Below are positions 51,403 to 60,891 of a stretch of DNA of 64,000 nt, piece by piece (position 1 is the first letter of the stretch; every line of letters starts with the position of its first letter). The DNA is taken from NCBI RefSeq assembly GCF_900102055.1, contig NZ_FNBA01000005.1:124001-188000 (forward strand), read 5' to 3'. The translations under genes were made by a program, and so were the position numbers. This DNA comes from Ulvibacter litoralis. Lineage in GTDB: Bacteria > Bacteroidota > Bacteroidia > Flavobacteriales > Flavobacteriaceae. A model generated the notes under the pieces. It made no database searches. It saw only the letters and a list, made by a program, of their open reading frames with translations, and had not been told where the DNA came from.

Positions 51403-52236
51403 ATGGATACTGAAAAAATTCAGGTAGTAAAATCATCAGGTGAAAAAGCAGATTTTTCAATTTCGAAGCTTCGTAGTAGTTTGTATCATAGTGGCGCAGA
51501 TGAGCAAACCGTAACAACGATCATTAATAAAGTTAGGGATGAGTTATACCAAGGTATTTCAACAAAAGAAATATATAACCGAGCTTTTGCTTTATTGAAA
51601 AAGAGAAAATCAATTTATGCGGCTAAATACAAATTAAAAAAAGCCATTTACGAGTTAGGTCCTACAGGATTTCCTTTTGAAAAATTTATAGGAGCATTGT
51701 TAACCTACTCGGGATATGAGGTGAAAACAGGGAAAATTTTACAAGGAAAGTGTGTTTCTCACGAGGTAGATGTAATAGCGATAAAAAAGGAACAACACAT
51801 CGTAGCCGAGTGCAAATTTCATAGCGAAAAAACTACTACGTGTAATGTAAAAGTTCCGCTATACATTCATTCTAGGTATCAGGATATTTTAGCACAATAT
51901 AAAAACACAAAAGCAAGACCTACTGAAGGTTGGGTTGTAACCAACACTAGATTCACAACCGATGCAATAACGTACGGTCATTGCATGGGATTGTATCTTT
52001 TAAGTTGGGATTACCCAAAAGAGAACGGACTTAAAGATCGTATTGATCGGTTAGGGTTGTATCCCATTACAGTATCCACACTTATGACCAAAAGAGAAAA
52101 ACAATTTTTATTGAGTCGGAATATTGTGTTGTGCCGACAATTGGCAGACGATACTTTTTATTTAGATCATTTAGGGATTTCAGAAATTCGGAAGAAAAAA
52201 ATTCTTTCGGAAGTAGAAATGCTTTGTAATACATAA
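51403..52236 (+). CDS. ATP-cone domain fused to an Mrr-like nuclease
   Basis: 277 residues. The first 85 residues are an ATP-cone (IQVVKSSGEKADFSISKLRS), the regulatory domain usually found in ribonucleotide reductase and NrdR. The second domain (about 90-215) fits a restriction-endonuclease-like fold of the Mrr type, with GYEV, HEVDVIA (Asp123) and AECKF (Glu136, Lys138), a complete PD-(D/E)xK site. The remaining C-terminus (TKREKQFLLSRNIV) resembles an HhH-like or winged segment. A nucleotide-gated nuclease is implied. It sits between stress protein and RNase genes. Confidence 0.85.
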   Translation: MDTEKIQVVKSSGEKADFSISKLRSSLYHSGADEQTVTTIINKVRDELYQGISTKEIYNRAFALLKKRKSIYAAKYKLKKAIYELGPTGFPFEKFIGALLTYSGYEVKTGKILQGKCVSHEVDVIAIKKEQHIVAECKFHSEKTTTCNVKVPLYIHSRYQDILAQYKNTKARPTEGWVVTNTRFTTDAITYGHCMGLYLLSWDYPKENGLKDRIDRLGLYPITVSTLMTKREKQFLLSRNIVLCRQLADDTFYLDHLGISEIRKKKILSEVEMLCNT

Positions 52237-52239
52237 CAA

Positions 52240-53610
52240 ATGCGAAAAGTAAACGTACATTTTTTAGGAGCAGCTGGAACTGTAACTGGATCCAAGTTTT
52301 TATTGGAAACGCCTGAATTAAACATCATGGTCGATTGTGGCATGTTTCAAGGGTTGAAAGAGTTGCGCACAAAAAACTGGGAGCAGCTCCCAATTGATGT
52401 TTCAAAAATTGATCTTGTTTTGTTAACACATGGGCATTTAGACCATACCGGGTACTTGCCTAGATTGGTGAAAAATGGTTTTCGAGGTAAAATTCTTGGA
52501 ACAGCTCCTACTTTGGCCGTAGCGGAAGTTATTCTCTTAGACAGTGCCAAGATTCATGAAGAGGATGCAGAGAGAGCCAATGAAGAAGGATATTCTAAAC
52601 ATGAACCCGCATTGCCCTTTTATACAATCAAGGAAGCAGAATTTACCCTTGGTTTTTTTAAATCGGTAGAACAGGACGAATGGAACCAACTTTCAGACCA
52701 TATTGGATGTAGGTTTCAATACAACGGACATATTATAGGATCGACATTTATTGAATTAGATCTCTTCGGAAAGCGCTTCGTTTTCTCAGGAGATGTTGGA
52801 AGAGAGAATGATTTTCTACTCTTTCCTCCCAAAAAACCACAAAGTGCAGATTATCTTTTTATGGAAAGCACCTATGGAAACAGATTGCATCCCATTGAAA
52901 GTGTTTCAGATAAATTAGTGGACCTAATAAACAAAACCATCCACAACCGTGGAAACCTAATCATTCCTTCATTCGCTGTAGAACGTCTTCAAACCTTAAT
53001 GTTTCTATTGTGGAAATTATACAAAGAACGGCGCATACCTAACATCCCGATTTTTGTTGATAGTCCGATGGGAAATAACGTGCTTTCTGTTTTTGAGCGA
53101 TTTCCAGATTGGTATAAATTGAATTCGTCAGAATTCCATGCCATGCAGAATCGAATGCATATTATTACATCCTATAAAGAAACTTGGGAAACGATTGATA
53201 ATCCGCAGCCAAAAGTGGTAATAGCAGGTAGTGGTATGGTCACTGGCGGGCGAGTACTTACGTATTTAAAACAATTGATAGATGTTGAAACGACTACTAT
53301 TTTATTAGTGGGATATCAAGCAGAGGGTACCCGTGGCAGACAGTTGCTAGAAGGAGCTCATGAGTTAAAGTTCTTCGGAAAGTATTACGATGTAAAGGCT
53401 GAGGTGCATCACATTGATAGTTTATCGGCACATGCAGATCAGCAAGGGCTTTTAGATTGGTGTAGTGAAATTAAAAATGTTCCAGAACAAGTTTTTCTAA
53501 TTCACGGCGAACATACCGCTCAAGATGCATTGCGAGTGAAGTTACAAGATACTTATCACTGGAAAATAACACTTCCGAAGCTATACGACATTATAGAAAT
53601 AGCTGTTTAA
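52240..53610 (+). CDS. Beta-CASP metallo-beta-lactamase RNase
   Basis: 456 residues. The zinc motif is LTHGHLDHTGYLPRLVK, with SGDVGREND and the beta-CASP hallmarks in the C-terminal half (DSPMGNNVLSVF, GSGMVTGGRVLTYL, HSLSAHADQ-like DSLSAHADQQGL). The family includes RNA exo/endonucleases that process transcripts. It starts 3 bases after the ATP-cone nuclease gene and ends overlapping the convergent LOG gene by 4 bases. Confidence 0.93.
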   Translation: MRKVNVHFLGAAGTVTGSKFLLETPELNIMVDCGMFQGLKELRTKNWEQLPIDVSKIDLVLLTHGHLDHTGYLPRLVKNGFRGKILGTAPTLAVAEVILLDSAKIHEEDAERANEEGYSKHEPALPFYTIKEAEFTLGFFKSVEQDEWNQLSDHIGCRFQYNGHIIGSTFIELDLFGKRFVFSGDVGRENDFLLFPPKKPQSADYLFMESTYGNRLHPIESVSDKLVDLINKTIHNRGNLIIPSFAVERLQTLMFLLWKLYKERRIPNIPIFVDSPMGNNVLSVFERFPDWYKLNSSEFHAMQNRMHIITSYKETWETIDNPQPKVVIAGSGMVTGGRVLTYLKQLIDVETTTILLVGYQAEGTRGRQLLEGAHELKFFGKYYDVKAEVHHIDSLSAHADQQGLLDWCSEIKNVPEQVFLIHGEHTAQDALRVKLQDTYHWKITLPKLYDIIEIAV

Positions 53611-54356
53611 AATCTCTTTCTGTTTTCGCCATACCACCATTTCGGACTGTAGAGTTTCTTTACCAATCCAAATTTTTCAATGGCGTGCTTTTGTATATGC
53701 TCGACAACTTCTTCAGGCGAATCGGTGACAAAAAGTAATTTCATGTCTTCCGGGCTGATACTTCCGTTTTTAGCCATGAGTTGAATGTGGTGACAGAGTT
53801 CTTTATGATATTCAGAATCAAAAATAACGATGGGGAAGTTTTTAATAATTTTGGTTTGTATCAGTGTAATTGCTTCAAACAACTCGTCTAGAGTTCCCAT
53901 TCCACCAGGCATTACTACGTAAGCATAGGAGTATTTCATCAGTAGAAATTTTCGAACAAAAAAGTAAGGGATATCTATCCATTTGTGCAAGTAAGGATTG
54001 GGGTTTTGCTCAAATGGGAGAATAATATTTACTCCTACCGAATAGCCTCCAGCTTCATAGGCTCCTTTATTGGCAGCTTCCATAATACCAGGACCACCAC
54101 CCGTCATAATCGTAAACCCTAATTTTGATAAGGCAGCCCCTATTTTTTCTGCATTTTTATAATGACTGGAACTTGAAGGAAATCGGGCTGATCCGAAAAT
54201 GGTGACACAAGGACCAATAAAGTGCATTTTACGAAAGGCAGTAATAAAACTGAATTGTACTTTAAACGTAAAAAGAAGTTCCTTAAATCGGGAGTGCGGC
54301 CCTTGAAGAAATGTGGACTCTCCTTTTTGTAAATGATATTTTTTAGTGGGTTCCAT
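53607..54356 (-). CDS. LOG-family (cytokinin riboside phosphoribohydrolase-like) protein
   Basis: 249 residues. Family motif PGGMGTLDELFEAITLIQT and GGGPGIMEAANKGAYEAGG are clear. LOG enzymes hydrolyse nucleoside 5'-monophosphates; the bacterial substrate is uncertain. Its N-terminus has about 50 extra residues. It is the last gene of the TetR-led operon and meets the RNase gene tail to tail. Confidence 0.92.
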   Translation of the reverse strand: MEPTKKYHLQKGESTFLQGPHSRFKELLFTFKVQFSFITAFRKMHFIGPCVTIFGSARFPSSSSHYKNAEKIGAALSKLGFTIMTGGGPGIMEAANKGAYEAGGYSVGVNIILPFEQNPNPYLHKWIDIPYFFVRKFLLMKYSYAYVVMPGGMGTLDELFEAITLIQTKIIKNFPIVIFDSEYHKELCHHIQLMAKNGSISPEDMKLLFVTDSPEEVVEHIQKHAIEKFGLVKKLYSPKWWYGENRKRF

Positions 54357-55474
54357 TAATTTACTTTTTTATAGCTCCAAACAGCAAGTGTGTTTATGAG
54401 CAAGGCGTATATACTTAATTTTATAAGTTGTGGCATGATATCTAGTAGCGATGCCCCTTTTAGCATTACCATTCGGACTACTTCTACAAAATATTTCACG
54501 GGGTTGGCTTCCGTTAGTACCTGTGCCCAAGCAGGCATACTTTCAATTGGCGTGAAAAGTCCGCTCATTAATATAAAAATCACGGCAAAAAACCAAGAGA
54601 GGAACATCGCCTGTTGCTGGGTATCGGTAAAGTTTGAAATGAACATTCCAATGCCTAAAATTACCAAAAGATAGACAGAGGCAAACAGGAATAATAATCC
54701 GAAGTTTCCTACCATAGGTACGTCAAAAATGAGTCTCGCAATTACTAAACCAACGGCCAATTCAAACATTCCAATAATCCAAAAGGGGAGGAGCTTGCCT
54801 ATTATAAATTGGTGTTTTTTTATGGGAGTTACATTAATCTGCTCTAAAGTTCCGAGTTCTTTTTCGCGTACAATATTCATTCCTGCAAGAAAGAGCGCTA
54901 CCATAGTTACAAGAAGCACTAAAATACCAGGAACCATAAAGGTTTTGTAATTCAGTTCTGGGTTAAACCAAAAAAGGGTGTCAATATGAAGCTGCTTCGG
55001 TTGTAGAGAAGCTTCAGCTCCCATAAAATCTACTTGTATTGTTTTGTTGAAATCCTTAAGGATAGCATTTACATACATATTTTCTACAGCCGCCGCAGAG
55101 CCATTAATCGCGTTGATCGTTGTTAATAAGCTTCCTTTTTTTTCTTTCTGAAAAGATCGCTCGAAATGTACAGGTATGTAGAGTACAACATCTATTTTTC
55201 CTTGCTGCATCTGTTCTTTCGCAATTTTTTCCGAAGAAAATAATCCCATAAAATCAAACTGAGACGAAGCTTCAAATTTTTGTATTAATGCCCTAGAATA
55301 GGATGAATGATCTAAGTCGACAATCGCAAACTTGCTATTTTTCACCTCATAAGAAGCCGCGTTTGAAAGTATCAAAAGTTGTATGAGTGGGAGCACAAAA
55401 ATAATGAGCAGCATCGCCTTATTGCGAAAAATCTGTTTAAACTCTTTTACCAATAAGAATCGTATCGTTCTCAT
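54356..55474 (-). CDS. ABC-2 type transporter permease
   Basis: 372 residues. One N-terminal helix (NKAMLLIIFVLPLIQLLIL), a large extracytoplasmic domain of about 140 residues, then five helices, as in YhhJ/YbhR-type permeases. The LGTLEQINVTPI segment before the helices is characteristic. It overlaps the upstream permease by 4 bases and forms a heterodimeric exporter with it. Confidence 0.92.
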   Translation of the reverse strand: MRTIRFLLVKEFKQIFRNKAMLLIIFVLPLIQLLILSNAASYEVKNSKFAIVDLDHSSYSRALIQKFEASSQFDFMGLFSSEKIAKEQMQQGKIDVVLYIPVHFERSFQKEKKGSLLTTINAINGSAAAVENMYVNAILKDFNKTIQVDFMGAEASLQPKQLHIDTLFWFNPELNYKTFMVPGILVLLVTMVALFLAGMNIVREKELGTLEQINVTPIKKHQFIIGKLLPFWIIGMFELAVGLVIARLIFDVPMVGNFGLLFLFASVYLLVILGIGMFISNFTDTQQQAMFLSWFFAVIFILMSGLFTPIESMPAWAQVLTEANPVKYFVEVVRMVMLKGASLLDIMPQLIKLSIYALLINTLAVWSYKKVN

Positions 55475-56577
55475 TCTAGTCTTGTTTTATACTTCATTAC
55501 ACTTAAGCCGATAAAAGCAACAATCATTGCAACTAAGACCAACGTTTCTTTCCAGAGTACTTCAAGTCCGACGCCCTTTAACAGGATACCCTTAATTAAA
55601 ATTATAAACCATTTGGCAGGGATGATATTACTAATAACTTGTAATGGTAATGGCATACTTGATATCGGAAAAATAAAACCAGAAAGTAAAATGGTAGGCA
55701 ACATTAATCCCATGAGTGATGCCATCATTGCGGTTTGTTGGGTTTCAGAAATGGTTGAAATTAAAATCCCCAATGCCAGCGCGCTAAAAATAAATAGGAC
55801 GGTTTCTAAGGCCAGAAGGAAATAGCTCCCTTCAATAGGCATTTTAAACACAAAGAAACCTAGCATCAAAATGATAATAGCGTTACTAATGGCTAAAAAG
55901 ACATAAGGAAAAACTTTCCCTACAATTACCTGATAGGGTTTTAAGGGGGAAACCAATAAAATTTCCATGGTACCCAGCTCTTTTTCACGTGTGATTGAAA
56001 TAGAGGTCATAATTGCCGAAACCAGCATTAAAATAACCGTCATAATCCCTGGCACGAACATAAACACACTTTTCAATTCAGGATTGTAATACATGCGTGT
56101 TTGTGGTACAATTTGATAGGGGATCTGTTGGCGTTGGTTGAGGTCGGTTTGGTATTGTTGTAAAATTGATGTGAGATAGGTGTTTACAGAATTAGCTACA
56201 TTGGGCTCAGTGGCATCTGTTATAATTTGAACGTTAGCCATATTTTTAGCGACAATATCTTTACTAAAATTGTTTTCAAAAACAAGTACGGCTTTTACTT
56301 TTCCTTTTTTAAATATGGTTTCAATTTGTTTCTCATCTACAATAAAATCAGTGACTTTAAAATATTTTGAAGCCTCTATAGTGTTGATGATTTTCTGTGT
56401 TTCGGAATCCTTTGAGCGGTCTAGTACAGCGATATCTACATTGCTAATTTCGTTGGTGACGGCAAAACCAAATAAGAGAATTTGTACCACAGGCATTCCA
56501 AACAGAATGATCAAGGTTCGCTTGTCTCTGAAGATGTGGTAGAATTCTTTTATTACAAAACCTCTAAATCTTTTCAT
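55471..56577 (-). CDS. ABC-2 type transporter permease
   Basis: 368 residues, same layout as the adjacent permease: N-terminal helix (RTLIILFGMPVVQILLFGFA), soluble domain, then REKELGTMEILLVSPLKPYQ and five helices. It overlaps the ATPase gene by one base. The two permeases with two ATPases, an HlyD protein and a TolC form a full tripartite exporter of the Ybh type. Confidence 0.92.
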   Translation of the reverse strand: MKRFRGFVIKEFYHIFRDKRTLIILFGMPVVQILLFGFAVTNEISNVDIAVLDRSKDSETQKIINTIEASKYFKVTDFIVDEKQIETIFKKGKVKAVLVFENNFSKDIVAKNMANVQIITDATEPNVANSVNTYLTSILQQYQTDLNQRQQIPYQIVPQTRMYYNPELKSVFMFVPGIMTVILMLVSAIMTSISITREKELGTMEILLVSPLKPYQVIVGKVFPYVFLAISNAIIILMLGFFVFKMPIEGSYFLLALETVLFIFSALALGILISTISETQQTAMMASLMGLMLPTILLSGFIFPISSMPLPLQVISNIIPAKWFIILIKGILLKGVGLEVLWKETLVLVAMIVAFIGLSVMKYKTRLE

Positions 56578-57311
56578 TATTCGATATTACGTGCCAGTTT
56601 TAAAAACACTTCATTCATAGAGTCTACTTTAAATTGCTTTTTTAATTTTTTTGGGGAATCTAAAGCTTCAATTTTTCCTTCCACCATGATAGAAACTCGG
56701 TCACAATATTCTGCTTCATCCATATAATGTGTTGTAACAAAAATGGTCGTTCCTTTGTTTGCTTCTCGATAAATCATTTCCCAAAATTGTCTTCGTGTGA
56801 TAGGATCCACACCTCCGGTAGGTTCATCTAAAAACACGATTTTTGGTTCGTGGAGTAAAGCAACCGAAAACGCCACTTTCTGCTTCCATCCTAAAGGCAG
56901 CGATCGCACCAAATTAGATGCCTTGTCGTGTAAACCTAATTCATCGATCAACAAGGCTGTTTTTTCTTTGATCTTTTCATTACTTAGGCCGTAGATTCCA
57001 CCGAAAAAAGCAATATTTTCTTTAATAGTTAGATCGTCGTAAAGTGTAAATCGCTGACTCATATAGCCAATACTCTTCTTAACGGCTTCCGATTGTGTTT
57101 TTACATCAAATCCAGCAACAGTAGCAGTGCCTTCGGAAGGTTTAGAAATTCCGATTAGCATTTTCATGGCAGTTGTTTTTCCAGCACCATTAGCTCCTAA
57201 AAAGCCGAAAATCTCTCCTTTTTTCACCTCAAAAGTTATTGCGTTTACAGCGGTAAAATCGCCAAAACGTTTGCTGAGGTTTTTAACGAGTATGGCGTTT
57301 TTAGTTTCCAT
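56577..57311 (-). CDS. ABC transporter ATPase
   Basis: 244 residues. Walker A GANGAGKTTAMKML, signature SLPLGWKQKVAFSVALL (a variant signature with no LSGGQ), Walker B IVFLDEPTGGVDP and H-loop TTHYMDEAE. The non-canonical signature suggests it may be the less active partner of the second ATPase. It overlaps that gene by 11 bases. Confidence 0.93.
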   Translation of the reverse strand: METKNAILVKNLSKRFGDFTAVNAITFEVKKGEIFGFLGANGAGKTTAMKMLIGISKPSEGTATVAGFDVKTQSEAVKKSIGYMSQRFTLYDDLTIKENIAFFGGIYGLSNEKIKEKTALLIDELGLHDKASNLVRSLPLGWKQKVAFSVALLHEPKIVFLDEPTGGVDPITRRQFWEMIYREANKGTTIFVTTHYMDEAEYCDRVSIMVEGKIEALDSPKKLKKQFKVDSMNEVFLKLARNIE

Positions 57312-58224
57312 TATTGGAGTGCTCTTTTGAAAGTGTCATAAATGAATCTTCAATCGTCGGAATCGCTTCAGAAACTTCTATCTCGGTATGATGTTCTTGT
57401 TCTAAAAACTGAATTAATTCTTCGGAAGTAAATGCTGCATCTTTGCTTGTGAAATGCAAAAATTCACCAAAAGGATATACACTATGTGTCGCCTCATACT
57501 TTTCTAAATCTTTAAGAAGGCGATAGGTTTCTGAAGCTTTTACGTTGTAAATCGTTCTTGGGAATTTTTCAATAATACGCTGTGGGGTATCGATTTCCAA
57601 AATAGTTCCGTCTTGAATCAGCGCCACGCGGTCACAAAGACTCGCTTCATCCATATAAGCGGTTGAAACGAGCATGGTGATGTCTTTTTGCTGTAATCTT
57701 TTCAGCATTTCCCAAAACTCTTTCCGAGAAACAGGATCAACGCCCGTAGTGGGCTCGTCCAAAAAAAGCACTTTAGGTTTGTGGATAAGCGCACAACATA
57801 AAGCTAGTTTTTGTTTCATTCCGCCAGAAAGCTTCCCAGCACGACGATTCTTAAAAGGTTCAATCTGAACGTAAATTTCTTTTATTAAATCGTAGTTTTC
57901 TTCTAAAGTGGTATTGAAAATCGTTGCAAAAAAGTTGAGATTTTCTTCAACGGTTAAGTCATGATACAGTGAAAAACGTCCAGGCATATAGCCTACCGAG
58001 TTACGTATGGCTTTATAGTCGGTTACCACATCCATGCCTGCGACACTTGCGGTTCCTTCATCTGCCAAAAGTAAGGTGGTGAGAACCCTAAAAAGCGTTG
58101 TTTTTCCAGCACCATCGGGACCAATAAGTCCGAAAAGCTCCCCCGATTTTACATCGAACGAAATGTCTTTTAAAGCAGTGACGCTTTTAAATGATTTACT
58201 AATATGGTGTAAGGAAATCCCCAT
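57301..58224 (-). CDS. ABC transporter ATPase
   Basis: 307 residues. Walker A GPDGAGKTTLFRVL, signature KLSGGMKQKLALCCALIHK, Walker B VLFLDEPTTGVDPVS and STAYMDEA in place of an H-loop His. The C-terminal 70 residues are a regulatory extension. In YbhF the two ATPase halves are one polypeptide; here they are separate genes. Follows the OsmC-like gene by 3 bases. Confidence 0.93.
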   Translation of the reverse strand: MGISLHHISKSFKSVTALKDISFDVKSGELFGLIGPDGAGKTTLFRVLTTLLLADEGTASVAGMDVVTDYKAIRNSVGYMPGRFSLYHDLTVEENLNFFATIFNTTLEENYDLIKEIYVQIEPFKNRRAGKLSGGMKQKLALCCALIHKPKVLFLDEPTTGVDPVSRKEFWEMLKRLQQKDITMLVSTAYMDEASLCDRVALIQDGTILEIDTPQRIIEKFPRTIYNVKASETYRLLKDLEKYEATHSVYPFGEFLHFTSKDAAFTSEELIQFLEQEHHTEIEVSEAIPTIEDSFMTLSKEHSNNGN

Positions 58225-58227
58225 TTT

Positions 58228-58686
58228 TTATGCTTCTACGATTATTTCAGGAATCATACTAATTTTTGATTTTATCGAATTTGAAATTAAACAAGCTCGT
58301 TCCGATTTTTGAAGGATTCGCTCGGCGCGTTCTCGATCTTTTTCATCTTTTATAGTTACTGTAGGTTCTAAAATGACTTCAGACATGACATATTTCCCTT
58401 CCACTTTTTCTAATATCCCTTTCGACTTACAACTAAAACCACTGAAATCTAGTTTTGAGTTTTCAGCAATCGCTAAAAAGGTTGTCATTAAACAACTGCT
58501 TACCGAGGCCGTAAAAAGATGTTCTGGCGACCATATATTAGGCATTCCCTTCGGAAATTCAGGAGGTGTGGCAACTTCGATACAATTGGTATTATCTGAG
58601 CAGCCTTCCGCTAATTCTGGCGAACACATCATTCCTTTTCGGTCTTGGCGCCAGTGTATGTCTACATTATATTGATGTTTTTCCAT
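58228..58686 (-). CDS. OsmC-family protein
   Basis: 152 residues. OsmC/YhfA-type fold with Cys in SVSSCLMTTFLAI and a Cys in RACLISNSIK, the position of the resolving Cys. It likely reduces organic peroxides or acts on thiols. Unusual place inside an export operon, suggesting that the operon responds to oxidised lipids or aldehydes. The other OsmC-like gene in the window is at 41907. Confidence 0.85.
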   Translation of the reverse strand: MEKHQYNVDIHWRQDRKGMMCSPELAEGCSDNTNCIEVATPPEFPKGMPNIWSPEHLFTASVSSCLMTTFLAIAENSKLDFSGFSCKSKGILEKVEGKYVMSEVILEPTVTIKDEKDRERAERILQKSERACLISNSIKSKISMIPEIIVEA

Positions 58687-58703
58687 GATTTTAAATTTTT
58701 TAA

Positions 58704-59204
58704 TTATTGAAAATAATTTCCATAGTTGGTAAGGTTCTCTTTAATACTTTGGGTGATTTCGGTACCTTCCGTAGTTGTTGAAACGTTTTTTAAAGCTTCA
58801 ATTTTTTCAATAAGCGGATGCAAAAAGATATGGAGGTTGTCGTGTGACGGACCTTTCATCGTGCATTCTTTTATGACGAAGTTCTTTTCAGTATTTAGTT
58901 GAGAAGCTAAGTTTTGATAATCTTCAATAGTCCTAGGATTGCTAGATTCTATTTGCTGGAGCATTTTAGTAATACCTTCAGTTGTTTCTAGATTGGCAGC
59001 CCATTTATTGCCATTGTCGAGTTGTATATCGGCTATCCAAGAATTATCTAAGACGTGCGTTTCAGAAGCCATTTTTTCCGAATCCTGATGTTGCATTTCT
59101 TTTGTGACTTCTAACGTTTCACTCTTTTTTGAATGATCTTTTGTTTCATTACAGCTAATCATTAATGCAGAAATGAGTGCAGTTGCGAGAATTGTCTTTT
59201 TCAT
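58704..59204 (-). CDS. Hypothetical lipoprotein
   Basis: 166 residues with a lipoprotein signal (ILATALISALMISC, Cys18) and then a low-complexity linker. The rest (about 55-165) is mostly helical (NLETTEGITKMLQQIESSNP; CTMKGPSHDNLHIFLHPLI). I do not recognise it. It lies in the TetR-led operon between the VIT-like and OsmC-like genes. Confidence 0.75.
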   Translation of the reverse strand: MKKTILATALISALMISCNETKDHSKKSETLEVTKEMQHQDSEKMASETHVLDNSWIADIQLDNGNKWAANLETTEGITKMLQQIESSNPRTIEDYQNLASQLNTEKNFVIKECTMKGPSHDNLHIFLHPLIEKIEALKNVSTTTEGTEITQSIKENLTNYGNYFQ

Positions 59205-59230
59205 AGAATGTGATTTTAGTGTTATAATTA

Positions 59231-59944
59231 TTAAATAGATACTCCAAATAAATACCCAGCTAAAGCTGTGATTCCCATAGCAATCGTACCCCAGAAGGTA
59301 ATTCTGAGAATTGCTTTTCCAATGCTAGAACCTCCAGTTTTAGCGGCTACTACGCCTAATAATATTAGAAAAATAGTCGCAGAAGCGTATAAGGTGATGA
59401 CCATTGTTGATAGGGGAACAAATAAGGTTACAATTAATGGAAGTATACCTCCCACGATAAAGGAAGCACCAGAAGCCATTGCCGCTTGTATGGGTTTGGC
59501 TTGACTTATTTCATTTATTCCCAATTCATCTCTTACATGGGCAGCTAAAGCATCTTTTGCGGTAAATTCCTTGGCAACTAATAGGGCAGTTTCTTTTTTT
59601 AGTCCCCTTTGTTCATAAATTTCAGCAAGGCGATGCAACTCAATTTCTGGCATTTCAGCGAGTTCTATTTTTTCCCGTTCAATATCTGCCTTTTCGATAT
59701 CTGTTTGAGAGCTTACCGAAACATATTCACCTGCTGCCATCGATAAAGCTCCAGCGACTAATCCTGCCAAGGTGGCCAATACAATTGGATTTCTCAAATC
59801 ACTTGCCGCCGCGACACCAATAGCAATACTTGCGGTAGATAAAATTCCGTCGTTGGCACCAAGAACTGCCGCTCTCAACCAATTACTTCGATGTATGTAA
59901 TGATTTTCTAAATAGCTGTCTAAATTGTCTGTATTTGTTTCCAT
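59231..59944 (-). CDS. VIT1/CCC1-family membrane protein
   Basis: 237 residues. The N-terminal motif WLRAAVLGANDGILSTASIAIG and AAGEYVSVSSQTDIEKADIE match VIT1/CCC1 iron-manganese transporters, with a central cytoplasmic metal-binding loop (EKADIEREKIELAEMPEIEL). Five helices. It would move Fe(II) or Mn(II) out of the cytoplasm. It lies between the HlyD adaptor and a lipoprotein in the operon. Confidence 0.93.
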   Translation of the reverse strand: METNTDNLDSYLENHYIHRSNWLRAAVLGANDGILSTASIAIGVAAASDLRNPIVLATLAGLVAGALSMAAGEYVSVSSQTDIEKADIEREKIELAEMPEIELHRLAEIYEQRGLKKETALLVAKEFTAKDALAAHVRDELGINEISQAKPIQAAMASGASFIVGGILPLIVTLFVPLSTMVITLYASATIFLILLGVVAAKTGGSSIGKAILRITFWGTIAMGITALAGYLFGVSI

Positions 59945-59989
59945 TGTATAATCTTAGTTTTTAAAACCTATTGTACTACCCAAGTGCAA

Positions 59990-60883
59990 CTAATTTTCAG
60001 AAGACGTGATCCACATCTCTGCGGGCATCCCTATTTTAAGGCTTCCATCATTTTTTACCGTTATTTTTACCGCATAAACTAAGTTGACGCGCTCTTCTTT
60101 TGTTTGAATGATTTTAGGAGTGAATTCGGCCGAAGCTGAAATCCAATTAACAATCCCTGAATATGTTTTCATTGCATCTCCATCATCAATCTTAACCGTT
60201 ACTTCTTGTCCAATTTTTATGGCTGCTAGTTGCGTTTCACTTACATAAACACGTAGAATCATTTCTTCTATATCGGCAATTTTATACAGCGGTTTTCCGT
60301 AGGATACAATTTCGCTAGGTTCAGCATATTTGCTTAATACCGTTCCGTTTATGGGATTCACAATGGCACTTTTTAAAATCTGATCTGAAATTTGAGCCAC
60401 TTTAGCATCCATTGCTTTTAGCTCGTTTACAATAGGTTCATTTTGAGTAGCGATATTTTTCATTTGCTTTTTTAGGACTTCCACACGACTGTCTGCTTGC
60501 TCTAATTGGCGTTGTGTTGCTGCGTTTTCAGAAAACATCTGCTGAATACGATCTTGTTCCGTTTTTGCCGTTAGTAATTCTTGCTCAAGAACACCAAGTT
60601 GTGACCAAACTCCGCCCGATTTGGAGGCCACTGTCGCTTTTGTTGCCTTCAGTTGTTGTTTGTTTAAGTGAAGTTGAAGCGTATCTATTAAACCGACAAT
60701 CGCTCCTTCTTCTAACAGTTGACCTTCATCTAGACTTAAAAAAAGAAGCTTTCCATTGGCTTCGGAAGAAACGATAATCTCGGTAGCTTCAAAATTTCCG
60801 TAGCCATCTGCTTTTTCAGTATTGGTGCAGGAGGATAGTATTCCGAAGAGACTTGTTAAAAATAGGAGTTGTATGTTTTTCAT
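59990..60883 (-). CDS. HlyD-family periplasmic adaptor, lipoprotein
   Basis: 297 residues. Lipoprotein signal LLFLTSLFGILSSC (Cys19). The biotinyl-lipoyl halves (EANGKLLFLSLDEGQLLEEG; KSAIVNPINGTVLSKYAE) enclose a helical hairpin. It connects the ABC-2 exporter to the TolC protein encoded upstream. The start follows the TolC stop by 8 bases. Confidence 0.93.
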   Translation of the reverse strand: MKNIQLLFLTSLFGILSSCTNTEKADGYGNFEATEIIVSSEANGKLLFLSLDEGQLLEEGAIVGLIDTLQLHLNKQQLKATKATVASKSGGVWSQLGVLEQELLTAKTEQDRIQQMFSENAATQRQLEQADSRVEVLKKQMKNIATQNEPIVNELKAMDAKVAQISDQILKSAIVNPINGTVLSKYAEPSEIVSYGKPLYKIADIEEMILRVYVSETQLAAIKIGQEVTVKIDDGDAMKTYSGIVNWISASAEFTPKIIQTKEERVNLVYAVKITVKNDGSLKIGMPAEMWITSSEN

Positions 60884-60891
60884 AAGACTAG

